In this document: positions 1 to 12,500 of the stretch, piece by piece
How positions within the stretch are numbered: the first letter of the stretch is position 1
Layout of the letters: each line of letters opens with the position of its first letter
Origin: Rhypophila decipiens
Lineage: Eukaryota > Ascomycota > Sordariomycetes > Sordariales > Naviculisporaceae
Reading direction: 5' to 3'
DNA: 64,000 nt
Assembly: GCA_033297075.1 (NCBI GenBank)
Contig: MU858181.1
Span: forward strand, 40,232 to 104,231
The notes under the pieces: generated by a model
Databases searched by the model: none
The model's input: only the letters and a program-made list of their open reading frames with translations
Told to the model about the DNA's origin: nothing
Position numbers and translations under genes: made by a program

Positions 1-1413
1 CCGCAAATATCCACTGCATGCCTCCTCTTCATGCTTTCCAAATGAGTCCGATCCTTGGCTGCCGTGCCCGCCATGATGTGGACGTGGGCCAAGATAAGGC
101 AGGAGGTGTGGTAGAGCAGTCTCGCAATGGTAGCGCACGGCTTCACGAGCAAGATGTGTGGGAAGATGGATGATGGCCCCCCGTCTTCTCCTGCTCCTCC
201 TTCTTCTTCTGAATGTGCGGGTGGGATGTAGCACAACGGCATCATCGACCGGGGCACACTCCTCGCCCAATCATCACACCATTCCTTGTACTGCTCGCAC
301 TCTTTCTGCACCCTTTCCACGGTGTAGTCGGGGTCGTTGTGCGAGATGTTGGCCCGCAATTCAGCCACTTTGGTGCAGATGTAAATCATCCTTTGTGCCC
401 ATTTCCCTTCATCTCCGGATAGACCGCCCGCGGATGGTATCGAACCGTCCATTGTATATCTCATCCTTTCCGGGTTATATCCGACCAGGGGCACGTTGGA
501 TCGCAGACCATATACCAGCGTGACGGTTGCCATAAACCAGAAACATGCGCCCTCCAGACCGGGAGAAGAGCCGGTGATGTTCATCCTGTTGATGAGCTCT
601 GTTGTGGCCTCGATGTGGTTGCAGGCTATCCCGTCGTCGCTGATGGCTTCGCACGCTGTGAGAAGGACGGCTGTTACCACGCATAGCAGAGGGTTTTGCT
701 TGCTCATATTCCCTACATGCCCCTGGAAATTATCGAATGCTCTGGTTTGGTAGAAGGATGTCTCGGTAGGCATGAGATATCTCGCCCCGCAGGCTAGCAT
801 AGCCCAGTGGACTGTTCCTGTGTCTTCGCTGAGAGCATAGAAGGGTAATATTGTTGTAAACTTGCGAATGCAGTGTGTTAGAGAGTCGTCTTGTTGTTTG
901 GGCGTCAGGGTATTGTTTACTCACTGGCTGCGAAGGGTCAAGACTGTCCATCCAGGGTCCGACCTTTTCGATGAAAACCTCGATAAGCAGACTCTCGTCG
1001 AATTTGTTGACAAGCCGGGATGAATCCACCAAGCCATCCAATGTCGTCGACGGATTCATTTCCTCTTTCGCCTTTCCGCTTTCACTCTGGCCGGCCCCTT
1101 TGCTACTGGCCTCGAATCCAAGTTGCCGGGCACATGTCCTCGAGTTGGACGAGACGGTATAGCCCGAGGCAACATTGTGTGATTCGTCGCGGAATACTAG
1201 CTGTGTTCCTGGTGGGAGTGTCTTGTGTTGTTGAGGACCAGGTGTCTGGATGTCGATGAAGTTTAGTCGGATCCCCCTCTCGCATATCCTGTCCGACTTG
1301 ACGCAGTTCCGGCATCTAGGTACGGCTTCATCACACTTGATATGGCGGTCCCGGCAGGTCAGACAACCTGTTCGAGCCCTAAACTGCCTTGGCTCACGGG
1401 TAGAGGTTGACAT
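1..1413 (-). CDS. Zn2Cys6 transcription factor, C-terminus beyond left edge
   Basis: Fungal binuclear zinc-cluster regulator, expected to be a nuclear DNA-binding protein. Cys 17, 20, 27, 34, 37 and 44 form the C-X2-C-X6-C-X6-C-X2-C-X6-C pattern. The rest, including VFIEKVGPWMDSLD and FTTILPFYALSED, looks like a fungal specific transcription factor domain 2 (PF11951-type) region. I place an intron at 861-924 (GTGAGT donor, CTAAC branch, AAG acceptor, phase 0). It joins ..LDPSQP to FTTILPF.. and the second exon then stays open to base 1. About 449 residues are visible and the stop lies outside the window. Start is the ATG at 1413 just before the zinc cluster. Target genes cannot be told from the sequence; it is more than 40 kb from the PKS genes. 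Confidence 0.88.
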
Positions 1414-4033
1414 TGACGTTCAGATTAGATTGTGTAAAAGGTGGTAAGTGGCGCGCTGCCGTGAGACGTTACAGAGCTTTTGGAACATTTATGTTAACCG
1501 CTCAACAACTGTCGATGGGCCATAATGAGCCACCACACCAACATCTTGTTGGAGACGAGATATTGCCAAGTTCGGGTGTATTACCAACCACTTCGGATTT
1601 GACTCTCCATCACCTACTAGCTCCTTTAGTCAATGCATGGATGATCCTCCACGGTCACACCCAATCAACGGTGACTGATTGTAACGGAATGAGATCAAAG
1701 AAATGTCCTCGCCGGCGGGAGTGCATCGCCAAGTGACTAGGTGAGGCAAAACAAAAAAGAGTCAAGACTGGCACTTGCCAGAATTGGCAGGCGGCTTGCC
1801 GAGCCGGATGCGTCCGATCGTCCCTAGAATAAAGTACAGATTTGGCTATCAATCTGACTGGTGTGGCTGTGTGTGTGAATGCGCGTCTTGTATGTATCCT
1901 GCTGCCAACCGCAGTCTATGGAGTTGTACACTAAAAGTCGGTGATGCTGACGGGATCACCCGTCGAACCTGTCGTGCATAATCACTCTATCGGGTACATT
2001 TTTGGTCAGAATGTTATTGTACCTCGGAGTTTTCAAGGATAGGCCGGTTCGGGTACTTTGTTTATGTGCCCGACCAATCAGATTGAGCTGTAACGAAGGG
2101 ACCCGGGGAGAATACTACCCCAGACGCCATCCTGGCGGGGATCTTGGGGATGCAGACTCCTGAATGGCATCATCTGATCATCGTCATCCATTCGCACTCC
2201 CCCCCGTCCTAGATTAGAGATCTTTCTAGAATTTCCAAGAACTGCAAAACAACTGCATTGCGACCTTCCTGCCCTACGAGACCTTGTCTGCCTCGTGTCG
2301 ACGTGCCAGTAGATGTCTCGGTGGCATTATCCCATCGTTACGATTTACTCCATCTGTCCCGGTTTATCTTGTTGCTCTCTGAAAAGTCGGCCGGTGTGCA
2401 CGCAATGTCGTCTCAGAGTTTCCGGGCTCCCGGTTTACCATGATCGCCCTGGCAGTGCTGGGCCATGTCATTGTAACATACTGAATATGTTGACTCAGAG
2501 TTGCATTTCCCGGGCTCGGATTTGGATTCGTAAAAACGACGACCTGAAACTGGGGCGAGAATCCGAGCAAGTACAAAGGTGTCTGGAATCTCAGCCATTC
2601 ATCATTCTTGGAGCCGTGATACGACGAACGAGCGGGCTGAAGTTGTGACCGGACTTTGTTGTCCCCTTCTTACTTGTCTTGTGCGAGAGCTGGAGAGTCG
2701 TCTCCCAAGACTTTCAGCTTTCGCTATCCGTACTCGTTTGTCATATAGTAAGCTGTGTCGATCTTCGGAAGTTCCGAACTCTTGGTAGTAACCTGAGTCC
2801 CTTTCCCTCCACTCAGAGCACGCGCCGAGTGAGGGCAAGACAGAAGGGCGCGCTCGCCAAGCGCAGGATCTGTCAAACAGCTTCACCGTATCCCGTCATT
2901 AGGTGAGATAAGTAGGTGAGGGACTTCGGTCTTCACTCCGGCTTGCCCTTTTCCGGGCCACATAATAATACCCCATAAAAGTCTGCGATAGATTGGTTGC
3001 CCGTCCCGTGTTAATAAACGTGCTCAAACTACCCTGTCGACCAGAGGCACAACTGCACTCGTTTAATACTCGTTAATCAACCTGCACAAGACCTGCCTTT
3101 AATTCCATGTCGGGAATGTAAACACTGCTTTGGGTCGGGGGCCGTTTCTCTTTAACTGGGTTAAATACCCTGACTAGGTTACTCCAATCCAGAGCAAAGT
3201 TCTGTTAAGTGGGTTGTTTCCGAAGGTCCGCGGGATTAACGCGGACAAAGGATTCTTTTCTAGTTAATGGGCCAAAGAGTTCACCGATGGATTAGCAGCT
3301 CTTGGTACGGAGTACTGACGCCAAGGCTTATGGGTAGTGTTCTTTCCGTCTCTGAGGAATCAGTTTCCAAGTTCTACCTGTAGGCAGGTTTGGTTTCAAC
3401 CTGGAATTTAGGGTCGGCCCGCCACAGTTTCCCTTTGAGTTCGGTGTGTTTCTGCCCAGACGAAGAAAGTCAAACAAGAATGGACTTGAATACGGGCATA
3501 ATACGCACGAAGGATTTAAACTAGACACGTATCTGATGCAGGGTTTGACTAGTGGCTGCTAAATCCTACCTCGGATGTTGGAGTCCGTGGATGATGAGAG
3601 GTTCATGATAAGATGATAAGACAATACCGAACTTCTTGAAAGCCTATACCCGCCAACCCGAGTATGAGAGACAGGAGATAAGGCCAAATATGTCCGGGGC
3701 AGTCTCGGAGTTCAAGTCTTGGCAACCTTGTAACAATTTACAGACTTGTCGACTACGCAGATTACTATCTAGTATAGCTGCCTTGGACAAATGGTAGTAT
3801 TTTCAGTGAAAATTTGGCTAGTCTTTGCCGCAAAAGTAAACAGACAACAGCTCATTAAAAGATTATCGATTACTAGGTCGTATTCAACAACATCAGCACA
3901 TCCAAGTAATATGTCCATCAGTCTCGATACTAATGCAAACATTCATAATCTATTTCCAAGTTTAATGTAAAATATGCAAGGCATCCAAGGTAGATTCTAA
4001 TCAAGTGGGAAACGCATGCCCCGCTCATAGTGT
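1414..4033. other. intergenic, no gene seen
   Basis: About 2.6 kb between two minus-strand regulators. Only short open frames without domain-like sequence or consistent splice structure are present. The 1.4-2 kb part should hold the promoter of the left-edge regulator. No RNA gene or clear repeat was recognised. Confidence 0.5.
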
Positions 4034-6586
4034 CTATGCAATCAAAACATCACAACCACCACCACCGCCACCTAAGCCCAGACCATCCATCGTGGTATCC
4101 CCCTTACCACCTCCAACACCGGCACTACTGCTCCTACAACGAGCATAACGTCGTAGATATCCTCCAATGCCCGTGTAGTCAAACCCGTCATCGCGAATCT
4201 CACCGTTGGCCCTAGCCCGCCAGCACCGTTCCAAGAGATCCTGTATCCCGGACAATCTGTTCCCACAAGTATTACCCTGTGCAGACGCAATATTCTGCAT
4301 CTGGTCTGTAGTAGGCGATATTGGCGTCAACAGCATGGCGGCAGCGGAAGTAGACTGCGTGCGGAATCGCTTTCCATTCTGTGCGTGTAACGTATTCTGT
4401 CCAAGCAAGTTCCTAATCTGGGCCTGGTGGACCGAGTCTTCTTCCACCACAGCTGCGACGACGAATAACGGCCAGCAGAGGGCAGACTCGATCAACTCTG
4501 CACTACTCTGTTGTGCCACCTGGTGAAAGGCGTCAATTGCCCTGCCGACTTTGTGTTTGATCTCGGGCAATTGGGGATATGCTCCGGAAACGATGACCTC
4601 GAGGAGGACTGATAATGCTGTTGCGAAGGCTTGGGTTATGAGGTGGATGTCTATATTAGTTTGGGGGTCTTTATGCTCGGTATTGGAGTGTTGGTTGTCT
4701 AGGTCCATGTTCATGTCTAGGTCTATTGCCAGTGTGAATATTCCATTCCTGGCGGCGTCGTCCTCATGTTTGGGAAGAAGCTTGTTGATTATTTCTTGGT
4801 TGCGGGATATGTTTCGTTCGAGCTCGGTCTGAATAGTGTTTGCCTTGGAAGTGAGTTCCCATAGACTTAGGAGCCCGGCTGCTCGTGTTGATCGTTTCCA
4901 GTCCCGGAGGTCGTAGACTTGGAGGAGGAGGGCAAAGACCCAGTTTTGACAGCCCGAGACGGGTTCGAGGTTGACGATGCTGTTCGAGAGTAGTGTCTTG
5001 TAGCTTTCTGCCAGGGCGGGCGAGGAGTCGTTGGTCAAGGAGGACAGAATGTCGAATCTGATGATGCATGTTGTGAAGAATACTCGGGCGGATTCTGCCG
5101 TTGACTTCGACATATGTTGATCTTTGTCGAGGAGGGATCGGTGTTGTACCCAGGGTGTGATGAGAGACGTCCCGGCTTTGAGGTGCGCGTTCCAGTCAAT
5201 CTGGGTCGGATGCAGCATCTGTGGTGAAACCTGTCAGTTGATTAAAATATATTGGATATCCGGATATCCGGGACTTTGACGTACACCTAGGTGGATAAAT
5301 GAAACCAGGCAGGCCAACATGGCCACATCATCTTCTGAGTTGTGGACTCCCCCAAAGGCATTGATGTTTCGTTGCAGCTCTTGGGTCGCAATCTCATATC
5401 TCTCCATCCCGTCCCCGTCCCCAGGTCCTGATTTGTCTTCTTCCTTGGCGGCTCTGAGACCGGAATTCGGCCGCTTCGAAAAGGAGCTGCTCAGAGCCAA
5501 AGAAGCCAGAAACAATGGTCTCCATTTTGACATGAGCCATATGTAATGACCTTGGTCGAACTTGCTGCCATTGGCTCCATGTCTGGCCGGTCCATCCCGG
5601 GAATAAGCACAGAAAGGAAACTGCCAAGGAAAGACCTTGTCGAGGTAATTGGCAAACAAGATGGCTTCCTGGATGTTGGTTATCGGGAGCATCGATATGT
5701 TGTTAGTGTTGGCAGCGGCAGAGGTCGCCGATGATGAGTTCCATGAAGTCGAGTAGTCGAGATTGGGTGGGGTCTGGATAGGGGTCGGCGTGGGGGTGAT
5801 CGTCTTGATGGTCGTCTGCAGGGTCTGATGGTCCGTCGCAGTTAATATTTGGCCGTGAATCGTTGGCGGCAAGTTCAGGTCCCTCATTGTGATCCCTGCA
5901 TGATTCATGGCAAGCTGTGTTGGCTCCTCTGCCGCCGAGTTGGTAGACCTTTCCGAGTCAAAGTCGGGGATTTCGAGCTCGAAATTGTGGTCTGTCAGAA
6001 AGTCGAGATCGTGGAAGCCAGGCATCGGGGGAAAGTCTGTCAAGGAGTCGAGCGTGCTGCTCAGGCTGTCATAACTCGCAGGTGGTGAGAAGTGGCTGAT
6101 ATTGTGTTGAAAGCCGCTGTGGTTGTTCGAAGTGAAAATGTGACTGTTGACATTGGGTATCTGGACGTGAATAGTGCTACTAGTACCAGTAGCCATGTTG
6201 GGCAGGCTGCTCATACTATTATTTCTCGTTACTGTTGTGGAGTTTGTTTTTGAGCTGGAAGCTGTATCCGTTGCTGCTGTGGCCCCCGAGTAGTTGGCAG
6301 TCGAAGTGTTCATGTTACTCTGCTGCCGCTTTGTGGACGACTCGTGCTGGTCCCGGATCTGGTTCATCCGCCGGCTTCTCGTCACCTGGGCTACTTTCTG
6401 CTTCATTTTGGCCGCCTGAGCCTTTTGGCGGGCACCTCTATCCATCCATTCTGGCTTCTCTCCAAACCCGTGGCATTCCAGTCCCACACACATGCATTCG
6501 GTACATATGGGCCGTCTCTCGTCGCATTTCTTCTTGCGTAAACGACAGGACCAACAGCCGTTGTGGCTGCGTGTCTCAGTTGCCAT
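4034..6586 (-). CDS. Zn2Cys6 transcription factor, 828 aa
   Basis: Regulator with an N-terminal zinc cluster: Cys 11, 14, 21, 28, 31 and 38, in the context NGCWSCRLRKKKCDERRPIC. The spacing and the following HGFGEKPEWMDRG resemble the ACR-2 (acriflavine sensitivity control) type of fungal regulator with a PF11951-like C-terminal half. A long Ser/Thr/Asn-rich linker spans roughly residues 85-290. There is one intron at 5219-5284 (GTACGT donor, CTGAC branch, CACAG acceptor, phase 0), giving 434 + 394 residues. The C-terminus is a Gly-rich tail. Start is the ATG at 6586, directly before the zinc cluster. It is the only complete zinc-cluster regulator in the window but sits about 36 kb from the PKS locus, so a regulatory link is not supported. 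Family call is by motif; function unknown. Confidence 0.88.
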
Positions 6587-9500
6587 CTTGGGTGTACGGT
6601 TAACAAAATAATAAATTAATAATACAGATGCTCTCTCAAGACGAGAATACAGACGAGACCTGGAGGTTGGGAACCGGCACTTGATAAGAGTACAAGTTAT
6701 CAGGGAGATGATCTAAGCATATTATGGGATATGGAATGGTCGGATAACGGGATAATGATTACATGTGAACAGGGGCTCAGGCTGTATTCTTGCGCAAGGA
6801 CCAAGTGTACACTAGTGTAGATCTTACATGGCAAAAGGACCAGTAAAGTCCACAGTTTTGGGTTGCGCCGTTAGGTTACATGTTCATCCATGGCGCAATA
6901 ATGTACCTGAGTGCCAGACCTGTACGGATAATCCTTGTCAATACATGTGAGCAACAATGCCAAGGCTTTCTTACCTTATTTATCGAGTGACATGGCGCCA
7001 CACAGCCTGCCTGAGTAAACAGAAAAGAGCTGGTACAGAGTACCTAAAGGAACTTTCCTTACCCCACTTTACCCCCTCGCCCCCTTAATCCCTCCTGTTC
7101 AGTGGGGGATTCCAGATGCTGATGGATGCAGAATCCTACTCGCTGCGACCCTGTTGATGGGAATTCCCATCCAACGGTCCAACAAGATGGTTGCGCCAAT
7201 GAAGGCCATATCTGTTATGCTCGGACAACTTAAACACGAAATCTCACCCGTCCGTTATGTTCCCAAAATTGAGCCCAGTTCGTATTATATAATACGAATT
7301 CACGGCCAGACAACCCTACTTGCGTACCATTGTCTCATCGTCCTCAACTTTATTTGAGGCCGAGACAGCCAAACATTATGTACGGCTTGGATAGGCGGGC
7401 CATTTATTGATCCGAGAACCAAAAAGCGTCTTTGGGGCCATTATACCTTGGTGCCAGAGGCATCTGCACCGTGGAGTGTATCTCATGAATTCCCACTACA
7501 TTTGACGGCTTGAGTCTGTAACATCAATCTCTATCAGAGAATGAAGTCTTGACGGAATGCATAACGCGTCCCTGTGGAAAATGAAAGATAAAGCTATTCG
7601 TATCTCGTTAACGTAACTGGCCGCTACATATGCGGACAAGTCGGGGAATAGTTTCCGTCCTCGCAACCGCAAGACTGATAATCCGGTTCAGACACCCGTC
7701 TCACATCACTTCCTCACCGCACGGACATGGAAGACGGATGCTGTTATGGGTATCTTACTCGACGGTCATCGGCGCCTTACACGTGTAAATAGACTCCGGT
7801 CCCGTTCGGATCATGATTCGGGCCATAATCGACTAGTAAAAAGTGTCTTTGGGAATACCGTAACCGCACCAACGCTATGCAAGTGTTCGACGGGGGCACA
7901 GAGTCATCAGATACCCTAACCCAACATCACCTCAGCGCGGATTAGAAAATGTGTGGACGTGACAAAACAGGTACCGAGCATCATAACCATGGTTCACTCC
8001 ATACTAGTAGCCATCCCTGACTTGTGGGTCTTTGATCCGTTCTGGAAACATAGAGTGCATGTTATCGACATCACTCGCCTATTGTGCGAGCATCCTAGTT
8101 TGGTCCTTGTCATCGCATCCCAAGACTAGGAACCCGAGAAACCTAGTAAACGCTTTTGCGAACGAAACCTCACAAACTACTCAAAGTCGCACCCCAGGAT
8201 GGAAGAAGATGTAGCGAGCGGTGGTCCGGTCCGATCTATGGATAAGCTTTCTTGTCTTGAGCTGATCTCCTGCCAAGGACGGATCCTTCTGGCCGCGCCC
8301 GTTCTTTGTCTTAGCTGACAGATTGGGTCTTTGACCCTAGTATAACAGGCTGTATATTAGCTGCAGGTAATCCTCTTATTCACCGGCTAACCAAGACCTA
8401 ACAAAAACAACTCGCCCATTTCCGTTGCGAATACGGATATGTCCAGCCAGTGTTGGTGAGGCACATAGTGTACAATACAACGCTGACAATGGAGCAGAAA
8501 TGAGCAAACAGTGGCATGATTGGCGTGAAAAAGACAGGCCAAGGCGGCAGCAGGCCTCCATTAGGAATCAGAAGTCTGTTCTGATACTGCAGTTTTGACA
8601 CTGCAACCTGAGTTCCAAGAAAACCAAAAGGGGAGTCGTATACAGGATACGTCCTCACCTTATCAAGTTATCCTCACCAGCTTGTGCCGCTTTTTGAAGA
8701 TTGGGTAAAAAAACACAAACTGAATGTAGTGGTCTACATTAGATATCCCTTTTTGGTACCATCCTAGGTGCTGGACATATCATTATCGCCGACCACAACA
8801 GATTGGAAGATCAATAATCAGAAATAAAAGCGGGGCAAAGACGAGACATGTAAGTGAGATTGGTATCACAGATTCGGAGATAGGACGTTATCAAGTTCGC
8901 CACCTGCATATGCTGGACCGCAAGGAGTGGGTGATTGATCCCACAGCCTATCTAGGACGCCACAAGGCGGGTAGAACCGTGGCACATGAATATCCTGAGG
9001 AAAGGTGTGTACACAGTCTGAGGTATAGTTGAGTTTGGCAGGTCAATCCAAGGGAGCTCTGTATCCGTAGACTCAAGCACAGTAGCGTAGAGTCAGGTAG
9101 CGAGATCAAGATCAAGATCGCCCGCTGCACGCCACGCCAAGTATCAGTTATTCTTGAGTGCAAGGCATATCGAGTTAGCGTGGCAGTTCCTGTATGCATG
9201 TTAGATTGTAACAATGGTAAAAGCCAGTGTCAACCAATAATACCACCCACAGGTGCCAAAAAAACATCACGTTTCACCCCAACAGTCATTATAGTAAATT
9301 CCACAGATATGTCAAGATAGCCATATCCCGCTTTCACCTAGGTGACGGCACTGCCTGCCGCTTCCCTCCTGGCCAAAACAGCACTGTGCCACCAGACTTA
9401 CGTCCGCGAGTTCCCCATGAATCAGGGAACGGACAAGCTCGGCTTTCTTCCCGCCCCTGTTTGTGATAAGGAAGACACTCGATCCATGGTTCAGTCCACG

Positions 9501-12500
9501 GCACGGGGCATCCAAAGTGCCTGTCGGAGATAGAATGAACGATAATACGGCATGGGTATATGCCTCTTTTCTATTCGCTGGTCTGCCAAACAGTCAAAAT
9601 GCAAGCAAGTGCCGATCTTTGCCCAAAATGGTCATCAAGACAAAAATAAGAGGGTGGGGGGACATAGGTTGCCCTCACGCCAAGACTCACAGTGCCACGC
9701 TGCCAAACACCAACTTCGACAACCCGTTCCAGACTACCTACCTAGCACCCATTGGACGTGCAAATAAACTCAATCCTCTCCAGAGAGACGGAGCGGGAGC
9801 TTTACCTAGTTTCATCAAGATCTGCATAGCCAAAATAGGGGTCGACCGTGGCGTACCGTTCACGGTTCAACAGTTTCACAGCTAGGCCCTTGCTGAGAAA
9901 CACTCTAACTGCATAAGAAAGAAAGTAATAGACAGGAACCTGTAGTACACAGCTCTCGGCCATAATTGGTGGCTGCCGAAGAGCCTGGCACAAATGGGAT
10001 TCAACAATATGCAAATGTTCGGAAGTCCCATACTTTCTTCATCCTATTCCAACCTTTGATCACCGCCGCCCGCTCGTACCGCTGCCGCACATGATGACAT
10101 CGTGGGAAGGGCTCATATTCTTATTTGCCAATTGAAACCGTGTCTGTATTACCATCCATGGGAAGCCTCCCAGACGCCACGAACATCATTCAATCCTGAT
10201 TTGAATCACGAAGGTGCTATGCAGTTCGTTACGATATTGCCATCAAACGGCTTTGGAATCATGGCTCTTGGACACCAACAATCGAGCCTCAACATTGGAC
10301 TCTTTAACACTTGGTGGTAAGCACACATTATCATTATCGTTGCGGGGCGCAAAATAGTCCGAGAAAAGTCCCCGAAACATGATGCAGGTCTTGCCTAGGC
10401 AGTTCCGTAAGAAGATAACCTATGTTGTACTCGGTGCTCGGTGAGTCGCGGCCGAGCCTCATCTCGCTCACTTGACCTTTCACCTAGAATCAGCTCATTG
10501 ACCCTGGCGACCCCGAATATCGGTACCCGGATAGGACCCTGAAAATGAAAAACATCCGACAAGTCATCGCCTGGGCGATTACTCTATCACCCGGGTAGAC
10601 TCACAATTTCAGATCAAATAGAAAGAACAGTGCATTCTATTATTGTCACGAACCATCCTAAGATAATCGGTAAGATGACTTCAAATAATCTGTGAGTGGG
10701 ACTGCACTTCCAGTTCAACGGAGTGCTTATAGCTAGCAAGGTATTTCCGCGGTGATAATATCAAAGCTCAAATCAAGATTATCCCCGGAGAACTTTCTTG
10801 CACAGTTCGTCGTATCTCATCATCCGATACGCACCTCACGTCAGCTCAAACCCAGACTGCATTTGGCTCACATAGCTAAGCTTTCTTTTTTTTCATGCTG
10901 ATACTCATATTAGAAGAGATCATCATGGGATATAAAGGAAGGCACGGATAGTTCTGATCTTGTGTTACCACATCTCGCCAAGACCTGCTCAGTTCGTACA
11001 GGAACGCCATCGACATCATTGTTAAGAAAGAAATACATTGCGCTCCCATAAGCAGACGGGTACCTTATTTACCTAGCTTACCGGTACTGACACACTGGCG
11101 GTGAGTTTCGGATCTCCACCCGACAAGTTGCACAGCATGATTACACATTACACACAGGCAGGCCCGGATCACACAGACGGAGCAAGCTCGGCGGGTGGAT
11201 TTCTTATCTTTCCTGTTCTGTCCAAAGGCCGGGCACTGAGCCAGACTTTGGTGCAATATCAAAGTGCCCGACAGGGAATTTATATGCTTGGTCTATCTAG
11301 TGAGTCACTCAAGTACATTGGATGTGCCAGTCAAGCGGCTTCGGGACTCGTTTCATCCATTGTGCCGAACGGAGCTGGTCCCAGCATAAGCAGCAGATAG
11401 AGTAATGGACACATGCTATCCAGCCCTAAGAACAAGGTCTGAAATCTTTTGTCCAGGATTGAACCCGTTGACACAACACTCCGTATACCGCAGGGTCCAG
11501 CCTACTGCCGAGATCTAGACCGTACAAGTGGGTACGGTGGTCAGAGATATCTGCTCACTACCGTACCTGCCTGCCACTCCAAGACAAACACTACGTAGTC
11601 TGGGTACCTTTGCCAATCCTTCGACTCCTTCCTCTCACCTCAGATTTTCGGAAGTGAACACTAACGCCGCCGCCGCGGGACCGGTAGATCCCGTCGCCCT
11701 CTATGTCCATCTTATATCCAGTCCTGACCGGTCAGCCAGCTAGCTGGGAGTGTACGCACTGCACCGAGGCCTTGTGTTCTCTGAGACTTCTGGAAGCTGA
11801 CCGGATACGACTATACCGTTACAGTATGTGTCTCCACTTTCAATGATGACGAACTAAATGAATTGCGTGCTAGCAGTTATGCTTGGGACCATGTTCGGGT
11901 GGTATTCAAGTAGTAAGGGTAAGGCTTACTAATACACATCTTCCATTGCTGACCATACAAGCAACACCCAAGCAAGAAGACATCGGGGACATTTACAGGT
12001 GCGGAGAATCCCGTAACTCGATTCCCTATCCTGCTGCCAGGTCGGTTCATCTACCGGTCCCCTGGACATGATTGGCCACTGCACTGTGAACATACCTGAT
12101 ATGTCTTTGAGGGCAGACTCAGACTCGGAGGAACTCTCATGTAAAGCTGACTCCGAGGACCTGGTTTCTTTGCATGCGTAGATGCACTCACGTCAAGGTA
12201 GGTAGCAGCAGCGAGACCGTATCATTGAATACGACGCCCCCGATAAGAGTTGACAGTGTATTCAAGCGTTGGATATAGGTCCAAGTACTGAGTTCCATGC
12301 AGTGAACTGTATCGTGTGGGGGAGGAGGTGGGGGCACAGGCCAATGTGCAGTGTGTTGATACCCGTGGTGGTGTACTGGTATGGGAATACCGTACTACGG
12401 TGTACCTAAGCTAGGACAAGTATACTCTTCGGCCTCGGGTGGAGACTCGCAAGCCTAACAGAAATGGGATCATGTCGACGGCTCTTCGCAAGGGTTGTTC